Translations under genes and position numbers: made by a program
Assembly: GCA_028282465.1 (NCBI GenBank)
Contig: JANQHX010000053.1
Coordinates: 1 to 64,000 of the forward strand
Origin: Gynuella sp.
Lineage (GTDB): Bacteria; Pseudomonadota; Gammaproteobacteria; Pseudomonadales; Natronospirillaceae
Length of the DNA stretch: 64,000 nt
Direction: 5' to 3'
In this document: in pieces, positions 1-8,034 of the stretch
Numbering within the stretch: position 1 is the stretch's first letter
How the letters are laid out: each line of letters opens with the position of its first letter
Notes under the pieces: model-generated
The model's input: the letters and a program-made list of their open reading frames with translations, nothing else
Told to the model about the DNA's origin: nothing
Databases searched by the model: none

Positions 1-32
1 TCCAGCTCCAGCTCCAGCTCCAGCTCCAGCTC
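1..32 (+). repeat. GCTCCA hexanucleotide repeat in dnaX
   Basis: At least five tandem copies of the hexamer CCAGCT run from the window edge. They code for alternating Pro-Ala in the tau linker. The full length is unknown because the repeat runs off the window. Confidence 0.85.
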
Positions 33-676
33 TAGATATGCCCTGGCAAATAGCCAGCCACTCAGAAGCAGAGCCGCCCGCTGAAGGTATTGATGATCAA
101 GAGCCTTCTTATGAAGTTCTATCAGAAGTGATGGATGACATGATGGCAGGTCTTGAAGAATCGGTAGATTCTATTCCACGGGAAATAGAAGCTCTTGCAC
201 CAGCACCAGATCAATCAAAGGTTTCCGTTGAGAGTCCTGTCGAATCGACAGATTCAGAACCTACTGAAAAAAAAAGCCAAATAATATTTGATATCAACCA
301 GTGGGCCCAAACCTTTTGGGGTTTAGAGTTAGCTGGTATGAGCGAGAGTTTGTTTGGAAATTCAGAATTATTGTCATTTCAGGATAATGTTTTAAGACTT
401 AGGGTGTTGAGTGATTATCAGGCTTTGTTTTCAGCTCGACACGAAGAGGCATTGAAAGAAGCGTTAACTCAGCATGGTGTTCAGCTCACCAGACTTGAAA
501 TTGAATATGGTGACAACAAATCTGAAACTCCATATGAGTGCAGAGCACGTATTAGAGAGCAAGCTCGCCAGGAAGCGATTAAGACCTTGAAATCTGAGCC
601 AGTGGTACAAATTCTTCAGCGCGAGTTTCAAGGCACCTTGGATGAAACCAGCGTTAAACCAAAATTAATAAGCTGA
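2..676 (+). CDS. dnaX: DNA polymerase III subunit gamma/tau, C-terminal part (5' truncated by window)
   Basis: This is the C-terminal end of the tau subunit of the replicative clamp loader. The frame is open from base 2, so the gene begins outside the window. The visible protein starts with a Pro-Ala dipeptide run coded by a GCTCCA hexamer repeat, then an acidic linker. It ends in a folded domain of about 120 residues with Trp residues (FWGLELAGMSESL) and a tail SEPVVQILQREFQGTL, which resembles tau domain V, the part that binds the alpha polymerase subunit. The neighbours ybaB and recR follow closely, the classic dnaX-ybaB-recR order. The ATPase domains and any programmed frameshift site lie upstream and cannot be checked here. 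Confidence 0.9.
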   Translation, partial: PAPAPAPAPALDMPWQIASHSEAEPPAEGIDDQEPSYEVLSEVMDDMMAGLEESVDSIPREIEALAPAPDQSKVSVESPVESTDSEPTEKKSQIIFDINQWAQTFWGLELAGMSESLFGNSELLSFQDNVLRLRVLSDYQALFSARHEEALKEALTQHGVQLTRLEIEYGDNKSETPYECRARIREQARQEAIKTLKSEPVVQILQREFQGTLDETSVKPKLIS

Positions 677-706
677 CAATTAATAACCTAATATAGGGTC
701 AAGAAT

Positions 707-1033
707 ATGATGAAAGGTGGCATGGGCAATTTGATGAAACAAGCCCAAAAAATGCAAGAAGATATGCAAAAAATGCAGGAACAGATCGCCAAAGCAGAAG
801 TAACAGGTGAAAGCGGTGCTGGCTTGGTAAAAATTACCATGAATGGTCGTCACGATGTTCGCAAAGTTGAACTGGATGACAGCTTGATGGAAGAAGACAA
901 AGAATTGTTAGAAGATTTGCTCGCTGCGGCGGTAAATGATGCGGTTAGAAAAATTGAACAAAACACCCAGGAAAAAATGTCCTCAGTGACTGCCGGAATG
1001 CAGTTACCGCCAGGGATGAAACTTCCTTTTTAA
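707..1033 (+). CDS. ybaB: YbaB/EbfC family nucleoid-associated protein
   Basis: Small DNA-binding protein of 108 residues, the usual family length. The N-terminal half is a Met/Gln/Lys-rich helix ([20 protein letters not shown]). It is followed by the family core [16 protein letters not shown] and the C-terminal signature [12 protein letters not shown], all close to E. coli YbaB. The family forms dimers that bind DNA and is linked to nucleoid organisation. It lies 30 bases after dnaX and 20 bases before recR, so the three are probably co-transcribed. Identification is from sequence recognition and gene order. Confidence 0.95.
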   Translation: MMKGGMGNLMKQAQKMQEDMQKMQEQIAKAEVTGESGAGLVKITMNGRHDVRKVELDDSLMEEDKELLEDLLAAAVNDAVRKIEQNTQEKMSSVTAGMQLPPGMKLPF

Positions 1034-1053
1034 TCTTTTGTAGAGCCTGTTAA

Positions 1054-1656
1054 ATGTCTTTCAGTCCGCTTACAGAACAATTAATTCAAGCACTCAGAAC
1101 CATGCCTGGAGTAGGGTATAAATCCGCTCAGAAAATGGCGCTGTATTTTTTAGAGCGAGATCGTGGTGGAGCTCGAAGGCTTGCCCAGGCCATTGATAAA
1201 GCCATGGACGGAGTAGGGCACTGTGAAGATTGTCGGCTGCTCACTGAATCACCCAAGTGTCATATCTGTAGTGACGCCACTAGAGTTCAAGAAACCCTGT
1301 GTGTGGTTGAAAATCCAACCGATGTTTCGGCAATTGAAGCTTCGGGAGGCTATGAAGGCTTGTATTTTGTGTTGATGGGCCACCTATCGCCAATTGATGG
1401 CATAGGTCCTGAAGATATTGGGATAGACCAACTTATCAATCGTTTGAAATCAGGCACCATCAAAGAACTGATATTGGCAACCAACCCCACAGTAGAGGGC
1501 GAAGCAACTGCCCATTACATATCCAGCTGTGTAAAAGACATTGATGGTTTGACGGTTTCTCGTATTGCTCATGGCGTTCCTGTGGGTAGTGAGCTGGAAC
1601 AGGTAGACGCCCATACATTGAATCACGCGATTTCAAGCCGCAAAAAATTGGATTAA
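1054..1656 (+). CDS. recR: Recombination mediator protein RecR
   Basis: RecR acts with RecF and RecO to load RecA on single-stranded gaps. The protein is 200 residues, as expected. It has an N-terminal helix-hairpin-helix ([17 protein letters not shown]), a four-cysteine zinc finger at C57, C60, C69 and C72 (CEDC and CHIC), and a Toprim domain from about residue 80 to 175 ([42 protein letters not shown]). It is the third gene of the dnaX-ybaB-recR unit, 20 bases after ybaB. Confidence 0.97.
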   Translation: MSFSPLTEQLIQALRTMPGVGYKSAQKMALYFLERDRGGARRLAQAIDKAMDGVGHCEDCRLLTESPKCHICSDATRVQETLCVVENPTDVSAIEASGGYEGLYFVLMGHLSPIDGIGPEDIGIDQLINRLKSGTIKELILATNPTVEGEATAHYISSCVKDIDGLTVSRIAHGVPVGSELEQVDAHTLNHAISSRKKLD

Positions 1657-1672
1657 AGGGAATCGACATCTA

Positions 1673-2818
1673 ATGACCTACCAATGGGTAGACACCCAGG
1701 ATCAATTTGAACAACTTTGTCAAAAATGGCGTTCTCAAGAGTTTATTGCCTTAGATACAGAATTCTTGAGAACCAAAACTTTTTACCCAATTTTGGGTTT
1801 GCTTCAGGTTGCTGATGAAGACGGTCAGTATTTAATCGACCCACTTGCCATCGAAGACTTATCCGCTTTAGGGAAGATCATCACAGATCCATCTACCTTA
1901 AAAATAGTGCATGCCGGTTCTGAAGATGTGGAGCTCTTTCAATGTGCTTTGAACGCCAGAGCGCAAGCCTTATACGACACCCAAATTGGTGCTGCTTTTC
2001 TTGGGCTAGGTACATCCATTGGTTACGCCAGGCTGGTAAAGGCTGAGTTAGATTTAGACTTACCGAAAGATGAAACTAGATCTGACTGGACTCACAGACC
2101 CCTTACCGCCAGCCAAAAAGATTATGCTGCAAAAGACGTAAAGCATTTGTATCAGCTTTATCAATTGCAAAAGCCGAGATTAGAAGCCCAGGGCAGAATG
2201 GAGTGGGTGTTAGAAGACAGCGATCGTCTGGTGTGTGCTAATCAGCCTCAAGACCCAAATCAATATTACTTGAAGATTAGACAAGCCTGGCAATTAAAAG
2301 GCGAACGCCTTTGGATTCTGCAAGAGCTTGCGGCCTGGCGTGAACGTCTTGCCATGGCAAAAGATCTGCCCAGGTCTAGAATTCTGCGAGACTCTTTGAT
2401 TTATGAAATTGCCCATCAACGACCGCAAAATCTAAATAAGTTGGGGCGAATTCAAGGGTTATACCCAGGGTTTGTTCGCAGATATGGTGAACAGGTGTTA
2501 ACCATTATTAAGAAAGCAGAGGGTCTAAAAAAAGCCGACTTTCCTGCTCGCATTCAAGGGCCATTGAAAATAGAAGCCGGTGCCCTGTTAAAATATATCA
2601 GAGCGCAGGCAGAAGAACTTTGCGAAGCCATAGGCTTACCTGTTGAGTTAGTGGCGCGCAAAAAAGCGCTAGAGCAATTGGTTTACACAGGCACCTATTC
2701 TGGGCGATTTGAGCTGACGGACCACTTTAAGGGCTGGCGTAGAGAGACTATTGGTAATCAACTCCTGGCACTTCTAAAAGAAGAGTGGATTCATATTCAA
2801 GATGAAATGCCTGGGTAA
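1673..2818 (+). CDS. rnd: Ribonuclease D
   Basis: A 3'-to-5' exoribonuclease of the DEDD superfamily that trims tRNA and other small RNA 3' ends. The catalytic acidic residues are visible: D28 and E30 in FIALDTEFLRTKTFYP (Exo I), the Exo II stretch KIVHAGSEDVELF, and Exo III with YAAKDVKHLYQLY. HRDC-type helical regions follow from about residue 205 to the C-terminus. Length is 381 residues, normal for the family (E. coli 375). It starts 16 bases after recR and is followed by ycgL and ycgN, a gene neighbourhood I know from other gammaproteobacteria. Confidence 0.95.
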   Translation: MTYQWVDTQDQFEQLCQKWRSQEFIALDTEFLRTKTFYPILGLLQVADEDGQYLIDPLAIEDLSALGKIITDPSTLKIVHAGSEDVELFQCALNARAQALYDTQIGAAFLGLGTSIGYARLVKAELDLDLPKDETRSDWTHRPLTASQKDYAAKDVKHLYQLYQLQKPRLEAQGRMEWVLEDSDRLVCANQPQDPNQYYLKIRQAWQLKGERLWILQELAAWRERLAMAKDLPRSRILRDSLIYEIAHQRPQNLNKLGRIQGLYPGFVRRYGEQVLTIIKKAEGLKKADFPARIQGPLKIEAGALLKYIRAQAEELCEAIGLPVELVARKKALEQLVYTGTYSGRFELTDHFKGWRRETIGNQLLALLKEEWIHIQDEMPG

Positions 2819-2887
2819 AACTGAAAAGAAGCCTAATAAAAAACTGACTCAAGAGTGGAATATCCAAAGTAGGTAGCAAGAGCAGTC

Positions 2888-3187
2888 ATGTCAAAAGTTA
2901 TTGTTAGTATTTATAAGTCACCAAAAAAAGACGAAATGTATTTGTATGTGGAAAAAGCCAAAGGCTTTAGCAAGGTTCCTGAGGCGTTACTTGAGCAATT
3001 TGGCCAAGCGATACATGTGACAGATATGCTTTTAACACCAGAGAAAAAACTCGCCAGAGCGGATGCGGAAAAAGTAATAGAGCAATTGCAAGACCCAGGT
3101 TTTTATCTGCAAATGCCACCGGCAAAAGACGACTACATGCTCGATTTATACAAAGATACCTCATACAAGTATCAAGACTTGGAATAA
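2888..3187 (+). CDS. ycgL: YcgL domain-containing protein
   Basis: A 99-residue protein matching the YcgL family of unknown function (E. coli YcgL is about 100 residues). Family features visible are the N-terminal VSIYKSPKKDEMYLYVEKA, a central LLEQFGQ segment, and a C-terminal GFYLQMPP followed by a Tyr/Asp-rich tail. It is coded six bases before ycgN, so the two are likely co-transcribed. The molecular function is not established. Confidence 0.9.
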   Translation: MSKVIVSIYKSPKKDEMYLYVEKAKGFSKVPEALLEQFGQAIHVTDMLLTPEKKLARADAEKVIEQLQDPGFYLQMPPAKDDYMLDLYKDTSYKYQDLE

Positions 3188-3193
3188 CCTCTG

Positions 3194-3643
3194 ATGTCGC
3201 AGCAAACTGGATTTTGGAAAACAAAAAGTTTAACGCAGATGTCCAAAGATGAGTGGGAGTCTTTGTGCGATGGTTGCGCCAAATGCTGCTTGCAAAAGTT
3301 AGAAGATGAAGACAATGGAGACATCTACTACACCAAGGTGGTTTGTCGTTACATGACCGCCGATTGCAGATGCAGTTGTTATGAAGAACGAAATAAACTT
3401 GTACCAAATTGTGTTTGGCTGACACCAAAAGATGTCGAGCACTTTCACTGGTTGCCAAACACCTGTGCCTATCGACTGATAGCTGAAAACAAAGATTTAC
3501 CCGATTGGCACCCGCTGATTTCAGGTGATAGTCAATCGGTTCATCACGCGAAAATTTCAATCAAAAATCTCGATTTAATACCAGATGATCAATTGCCAGA
3601 AGAACAATGGCAGGATCATCTCTTAGATGGAAACCAATTATGA
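3194..3643 (+). CDS. ycgN: YcgN family cysteine cluster protein (UPF0260)
   Basis: A 149-residue protein with nine or so conserved cysteines in the YcgN arrangement: CDGCAKCC near residue 30, then C-x(6)-CRCSC and a later CVWL, plus NTCAYR. The pattern suggests a metal or iron-sulfur cluster site, but the function is unproven. It follows ycgL by six bases. Its TGA stop overlaps the ATG of the next gene by four bases (ATGA), which points to translational coupling. Confidence 0.9.
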   Translation: MSQQTGFWKTKSLTQMSKDEWESLCDGCAKCCLQKLEDEDNGDIYYTKVVCRYMTADCRCSCYEERNKLVPNCVWLTPKDVEHFHWLPNTCAYRLIAENKDLPDWHPLISGDSQSVHHAKISIKNLDLIPDDQLPEEQWQDHLLDGNQL

Positions 3644-4014
3644 TTACCACAGAAAACCTAATTATTGGGTGGTTAATGTATGGCTTTGCCAGTTTGGGTT
3701 TGTTGCTTGTACTTTGGAAAATTACACATCTATTTAAACTGACATTGGTTCGAGTTTGGATCACTTTGTCAGGTGCATCGTTTCTGTTTCAACCTTGGTT
3801 TAGTCCAGAGCCAGACGGGTATGTTGCACCGGCTATTATTGTTGCCGTGTTTAGTTTTTTGGACAGCATCGACCTGGGTGTGAAAGTCGCATTGGAAAAC
3901 ATGGTCATGGTGCTTATCCCGGCTTTGGTTGCCATATTGGTGATATCGACCGTGGTTGTAATCTGGGCTTTCATAAAATTCACCACAGCTCCTAAGGCTG
4001 AGAAAACTGAATAA
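3640..4014 (+). CDS. Small hypothetical membrane protein
   Basis: I chose the ATG at 3640, which overlaps the ycgN stop as ATGA, over an in-frame ATG at 3607 that would run deep into ycgN. The protein is 124 residues and very hydrophobic, with about three membrane segments (residues ~6-27, ~48-70 and ~80-108) and a short basic C-terminal tail. I do not recognise a family. Coupling to ycgN suggests a related job or simple operon membership. Confidence 0.75.
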   Translation: MITTENLIIGWLMYGFASLGLLLVLWKITHLFKLTLVRVWITLSGASFLFQPWFSPEPDGYVAPAIIVAVFSFLDSIDLGVKVALENMVMVLIPALVAILVISTVVVIWAFIKFTTAPKAEKTE

Positions 4015-4035
4015 AACCTATCTTATTTTTATTTT

Positions 4036-4053
4036 GCGGCAAGGCTTTGCCGC
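4036..4053. other. Short GC-rich hairpin after the rnd-ycgN unit
   Basis: GCGGCAA-GGCT-TTGCCGC forms a seven-base stem with a four-base loop 22 bases after the stop of the preceding membrane protein. The following bases (TTTCG) are only weakly U-rich, so it is at best a weak intrinsic terminator. Confidence 0.45.
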
Positions 4054-4189
4054 TTTCGAAAACTAATCTCAGTAACACCAGTAAAATTAAGTAATTATCT
4101 GGTGACCTTCTGTAAACCTGCTATACCTTATTTTATACCTGCTTCAATGGCGGTAATTTTTTCAGCTTTAATTTATTGACTGATAAAAC

Positions 4190-4211
4190 TCATTGGAAGG
4201 TAGTCCAATGA
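4190..4211 (+). promoter_or_regulatory. Inverted repeat just upstream of the three-TM protein gene
   Basis: TCATTGGA and TCCAATGA form a perfect eight-base inverted repeat around a six-base spacer, ending 16 bases before the ATG at 4228. It sits next to the likely ribosome-binding AAAGAGAGG. It could be an operator or an mRNA hairpin; no regulator can be named. Confidence 0.4.
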
Positions 4212-4227
4212 AAGAGAGGTAATAGTC

Positions 4228-4899
4228 ATGGCAAACCATATTTTCATCCTAATCGCCGTAATGCTGTTGGCTGGCGTTTTTGGAGGACTGGTGAATTACT
4301 ACATGCACAGTCAGCATGACCCGGATACCACCAGTTTACCCCGCTGCTTGGTAGTCGGTGTCGGGGCTGCGTTTTTGGTGCCAGTGGTGTTGGATTTTGT
4401 AAACAGTGAACTTGTGATTGAAAGTCAGGGCGATCCGTCTCGACTATTAATCTTTACGGGTTTCTGTCTGATCGCGTCCATCGCTTCCAGATTCTTCGTA
4501 GTGAACGTGTCTGATCGAATTCTGAATGAAGCTCATGCAGCGAAAGAGCGCTCTGAATCTTTGCAGCATGATATTCGTTTAATTCAGCATGAATTAATGC
4601 CATTAATTGATACTGAAACCGAACAAGATGCGTCCAAAGACGATAATCAAGGGCCTTTGGCTCCAGAAGACGAGCTCGATGTGACTAGCACGAACGTTCT
4701 AAAAACATTGGGAAGCGGGCGCTTTATTTTCAGATCCCTTGCAGGCCTATGCCATGAAACCAACACAGATGAAACCACCATGGTGAAAACTCTGAATATT
4801 ATGGTTTCAAGAAGTCTGGCGGGTAAAGTCAGTGGTAAAAAAGGTATGCGTTGGCATATCACTGAAAAAGGCCGCCGAGTATTGGAAGCTAATATTTAG
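4228..4899 (+). CDS. Three-TM membrane protein with C-terminal winged-helix-like tail (YEATS-associated/YLATT-like)
   Basis: 223 residues. Three membrane segments are clear at about residues 4-26, 40-62 and 74-95. A charged helical stretch (about 98-125), an acidic linker, and a C-terminal soluble region with RWHITEKGRRVLE follow, the last resembling the wing of a winged helix. The N-terminal layout reminds me of the family annotated as YEATS-associated helix-containing protein, a name tied to YEATS-like domains in some conflict systems, but no YEATS domain is present here. A ribosome-binding AGAGAGG precedes the ATG. The function is unknown and the family call is tentative. Confidence 0.7.
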   Translation: MANHIFILIAVMLLAGVFGGLVNYYMHSQHDPDTTSLPRCLVVGVGAAFLVPVVLDFVNSELVIESQGDPSRLLIFTGFCLIASIASRFFVVNVSDRILNEAHAAKERSESLQHDIRLIQHELMPLIDTETEQDASKDDNQGPLAPEDELDVTSTNVLKTLGSGRFIFRSLAGLCHETNTDETTMVKTLNIMVSRSLAGKVSGKKGMRWHITEKGRRVLEANI

Positions 4900-4976
4900 C
4901 CTTCCTCACTATAGGCATGTGGTCTAATGGGCATGTGGTGTAAGCGCCATGTGCCATTTGGTACAAGTTTGCTTCT

Positions 4977-7169
4977 ATGTTGAGCATGGTAAAAAAAACG
5001 ATTTTTATGTTGGCAACTCGTTGGGTATTTTTTTTAGGCCTTGTTCTAAACTGCGCTGCTGCCAATGCTGAAGACCCAAAAGACATTCGGGTATTAATTG
5101 ATATTTCAGGCAGCATGCTTGAGAACGACCCAAATAATCTTCGTGTTCCCGCCCTTGAATTGCTCATTGATTTATTGCCCGAAGGTTCTAAAGCCGGGGT
5201 GTGGACCTTTGGTCAATACGTCAACATGCTGGTTCCCTATGGCGATGTTGACAATCAATGGAAACAAACAGCCAGAGTCCAAGCAAAAAAAATCAATTCA
5301 CTGGGGCAGCGTACCAACCTTGGTGGCGCTCTGGAACAATCTGCCTTTGATTTCGATTACAGCGATGCTAATTGGCAGAAACACTTCATCGTGCTAACTG
5401 ATGGTAAAGTGGATATTTCCCCTCAGACCAACACCAATATTTTTGAACGCAATCGAGTCATTAATGAAGTGCTTCCTAAGTACATGGATCGAGAAGCCAT
5501 TCTTCATACCATTTCATTATCGGATAATGCAGATTTTCCCTTATTGAATCATCTAGCTACGCAAACCGGTGGCATTTCTGAAACAGTTAAAAAAGCCGAT
5601 GATTTAATGCAGGTGTTTTTAAAAGCATTTGATTTTGCGGTACCCAGTGAACAGGTGCCGCTAGCGAATAATGGCTTTAGCGTTGACAACTTAGTACAAG
5701 AATTTACTGCGCTTATCTTCCGTAAACCACTAAGCCAGCCAATATCACTTATTGCTCCCGATGGAACTGAAATAACCAGCGGGGACGAAATTGAAAACAT
5801 GAAATGGTTGAGTACAGACTCGTATGACATGATTACGATTTCTAATCCAAATTCCGGTGCATGGCAGATTCAAGGTGAAATTCTCGATGAGAGTCGAATT
5901 TCCATTGTGAGCGATTTAAGTCTTAAAATTAATCGACTTATGACCATGGCATTTGAAGGAGAAGCGGTTAATTTTTCTGCTTTTATGAATGCGAAAGAAG
6001 GCAAGGTTGAAGACCAAGCTTTCTTAGATTTAATGAATCTGAATGTCACTTTAATTGACGAAAGTGGCAATGTTGATTTTGCTAACCCCGTTGAAAAAGG
6101 TTCTGATTTTAATTTTGAAATAGGAAACCAGTTAGACAATTTTGGTAATTATCAGGTGGTGGTGAATCTGGATGGTCGGACCTTTCAAAGGCAGCTATCT
6201 CGTACACTTTCCTATCAACCACAATTTAGCATTGAAGCGGCACCTCAAGAAGATTTTTATCTCATCAGACTATTTGTTAACAACCCGAAAATAGATAAAT
6301 CTGCAATCAAGTTAAAGGCACTAGTGACCGCGCCAGACGGCTCAGTAGTCAACGCAGACTATTCAGACTTTAATAACCCGGGTGGTTTTGCAACTCTTAT
6401 GCTGAGTGCAGAACAAGGGTTGGGCACCTATTTATTAGCCACCGAGCTGGTTGAACCTGAAAGCCTTTCAAACCAATCTAGTATGGTAATTCCAACTTTG
6501 AGTTTAGCCTTCCCATTTGAAGGCTTAGAGGCTCTAGTGCCCGAGAAAGATGAAGCCATTGCCGAAGCTGAACCCATGATGGTGGAAGAGCTAGAGGTAG
6601 AGCCTGAACCCCAAGTTTTTTATCCCAAATTCCCGGTATTAACCTATCGCGAAGCTGATCCAGCCGATCAATTGCCTGTGGCAGAAGAAGAACCTCCATT
6701 GTTGGAACCACAAGAGCTGGTGTTTGAGGAATTAGAAGGTTGGGAGGATGAAATACCAGAAGAAGAGTCTGGCGATTCTCTGGGCCTAGTCACCATATTG
6801 TTGTTATCCATACCGGGCATAGCGATTCTGATAGGGGGCTATTTTGCCTTCAGATATTTTGAAAAACTTAGAATGACCAACCCCGACTATGACAGTCTCG
6901 CCATAGACAGCAATACCGAAAGCGCGACAGACAAAGGCGACCAAACACCCATGCGAGAGCCTGAGTTTCCTGATTTTCTTTCTGAAGAGGAGGCTGCTGA
7001 CACCGAACTCGCTGATTTAGAGGATGTTCAGGAAAGCTCTTTAGAGGATCTCGAAGAAGGATTAGAGAGTGAACCAGAAAAACCGGATACTGAATTAGAA
7101 GATGAGGATGAAGTATTTGATCTGGGTGACCTTTCTGATTTAACAGACCTGCCAGATGAGCAAAAATAG
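4977..7169 (+). CDS. VWA domain membrane protein, TIGR03503-like
   Basis: 730 residues. An N-terminal signal peptide ends near AANA (about residue 31). A von Willebrand factor A domain covers roughly 36-205 with the MIDAS sequence DISGSM and a downstream TDGK. Middle regions look like beta-sandwich modules. A single membrane helix lies at about 601-626 (LVTILLLSIPGIAILIGGYF), followed by a very acidic Glu/Asp-rich cytoplasmic tail. This architecture fits the gammaproteobacterial family TIGR03503, whose function is unknown to me. An in-frame ATG at 4986 is an alternative start. It is expected to be anchored in the inner membrane with the VWA domain outside. Confidence 0.85.
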   Translation: MLSMVKKTIFMLATRWVFFLGLVLNCAAANAEDPKDIRVLIDISGSMLENDPNNLRVPALELLIDLLPEGSKAGVWTFGQYVNMLVPYGDVDNQWKQTARVQAKKINSLGQRTNLGGALEQSAFDFDYSDANWQKHFIVLTDGKVDISPQTNTNIFERNRVINEVLPKYMDREAILHTISLSDNADFPLLNHLATQTGGISETVKKADDLMQVFLKAFDFAVPSEQVPLANNGFSVDNLVQEFTALIFRKPLSQPISLIAPDGTEITSGDEIENMKWLSTDSYDMITISNPNSGAWQIQGEILDESRISIVSDLSLKINRLMTMAFEGEAVNFSAFMNAKEGKVEDQAFLDLMNLNVTLIDESGNVDFANPVEKGSDFNFEIGNQLDNFGNYQVVVNLDGRTFQRQLSRTLSYQPQFSIEAAPQEDFYLIRLFVNNPKIDKSAIKLKALVTAPDGSVVNADYSDFNNPGGFATLMLSAEQGLGTYLLATELVEPESLSNQSSMVIPTLSLAFPFEGLEALVPEKDEAIAEAEPMMVEELEVEPEPQVFYPKFPVLTYREADPADQLPVAEEEPPLLEPQELVFEELEGWEDEIPEEESGDSLGLVTILLLSIPGIAILIGGYFAFRYFEKLRMTNPDYDSLAIDSNTESATDKGDQTPMREPEFPDFLSEEEAADTELADLEDVQESSLEDLEEGLESEPEKPDTELEDEDEVFDLGDLSDLTDLPDEQK

Positions 7170-7227
7170 ATGACCAACTAAAGCCCTTTGTTATACTGCC
7201 TGGGTGTTCATAATCTATTAAATCATC

Positions 7228-8004
7228 ATGTGCGAACTCCTTGGCATGAGTGCCAATATTCCTACCGATATATGTTTTAGTTTTACAGGCTTGGTTCGAA
7301 GAGGAGGAGATACTGGCCCGCATAAAGATGGGTGGGGCGTATGTTTTTATGAGCATCAAGGCATTCGAGAATTTCGAGATTATCGACCTGCCGTTGAAAG
7401 TGAAATTGCCCAGTTAATTCAGAAATACCCCATCAAAAGTAAAACCGTTGTTTGTCATATTCGACAAGCCAATATGGGGCAAATTGCTCTTGAAAATACC
7501 CACCCATTTACCCGAGAATTTTTTGCTCGCCCATGGACTTATGCTCACAATGGTCAATTAAAAGAATATGCGTTCAATGGCAAAGGCATTTACCGACCGG
7601 TTGGTACTACCGACAGCGAAGGTTTATTTTGTGATTTATTAAACAGTCTCAGAGAGAAGTATCCAGCGGGGCCAGAGTATTCTGATTCACTTTGGCAAAC
7701 CATACTAAGCTATTGTAAAGCTCAAATGGAGCTGGGTGTTTTTAATATGCTCCTGAGTCAGGGCGATTATCTAGTTTGTTTTTGCTCAAACAATTTATCC
7801 TGGATCACTCGCCGAGCACCATTTAAGCAAGCTCGATTAAAAGATGCTGATGTCACTGTGGATTTTAAAACCCTGACTACTGAAGATGATATTGTCACTG
7901 TGGTTGCCACTCAGCCGTTAACCGACAACGAACAATGGAACATCATGAAACCAGGTGAAATGCGCGTATTTAAAAACGGATTAACGGTTTGGCATTCTGA
8001 ATAA
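7228..8004 (+). CDS. yafJ: Class II glutamine amidotransferase, YafJ-like
   Basis: 258 residues. Cys2, exposed after removal of the initiator Met (MCELLGMS), is the expected N-terminal nucleophile of class II amidotransferases. RRGGDTGPHKDGWG, HIRQAN and AHNGQL are the glutaminase-site motifs seen in YafJ/GlxB-like proteins. The protein is only a glutaminase domain with no synthetase partner fused, so the acceptor of the ammonia or transferred group is unknown. It lies between the VWA protein and fadD without an obvious operon link. Confidence 0.9.
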   Translation: MCELLGMSANIPTDICFSFTGLVRRGGDTGPHKDGWGVCFYEHQGIREFRDYRPAVESEIAQLIQKYPIKSKTVVCHIRQANMGQIALENTHPFTREFFARPWTYAHNGQLKEYAFNGKGIYRPVGTTDSEGLFCDLLNSLREKYPAGPEYSDSLWQTILSYCKAQMELGVFNMLLSQGDYLVCFCSNNLSWITRRAPFKQARLKDADVTVDFKTLTTEDDIVTVVATQPLTDNEQWNIMKPGEMRVFKNGLTVWHSE

Positions 8005-8034
8005 TAAAATCCATAACCATGGGAGTCACCCAAT

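Noticed and set aside
2967-3560. Minus-strand frame of 197 codons across ycgL and ycgN
   Set aside because: It is antisense to two recognised genes with good start sites and shows no protein motif.
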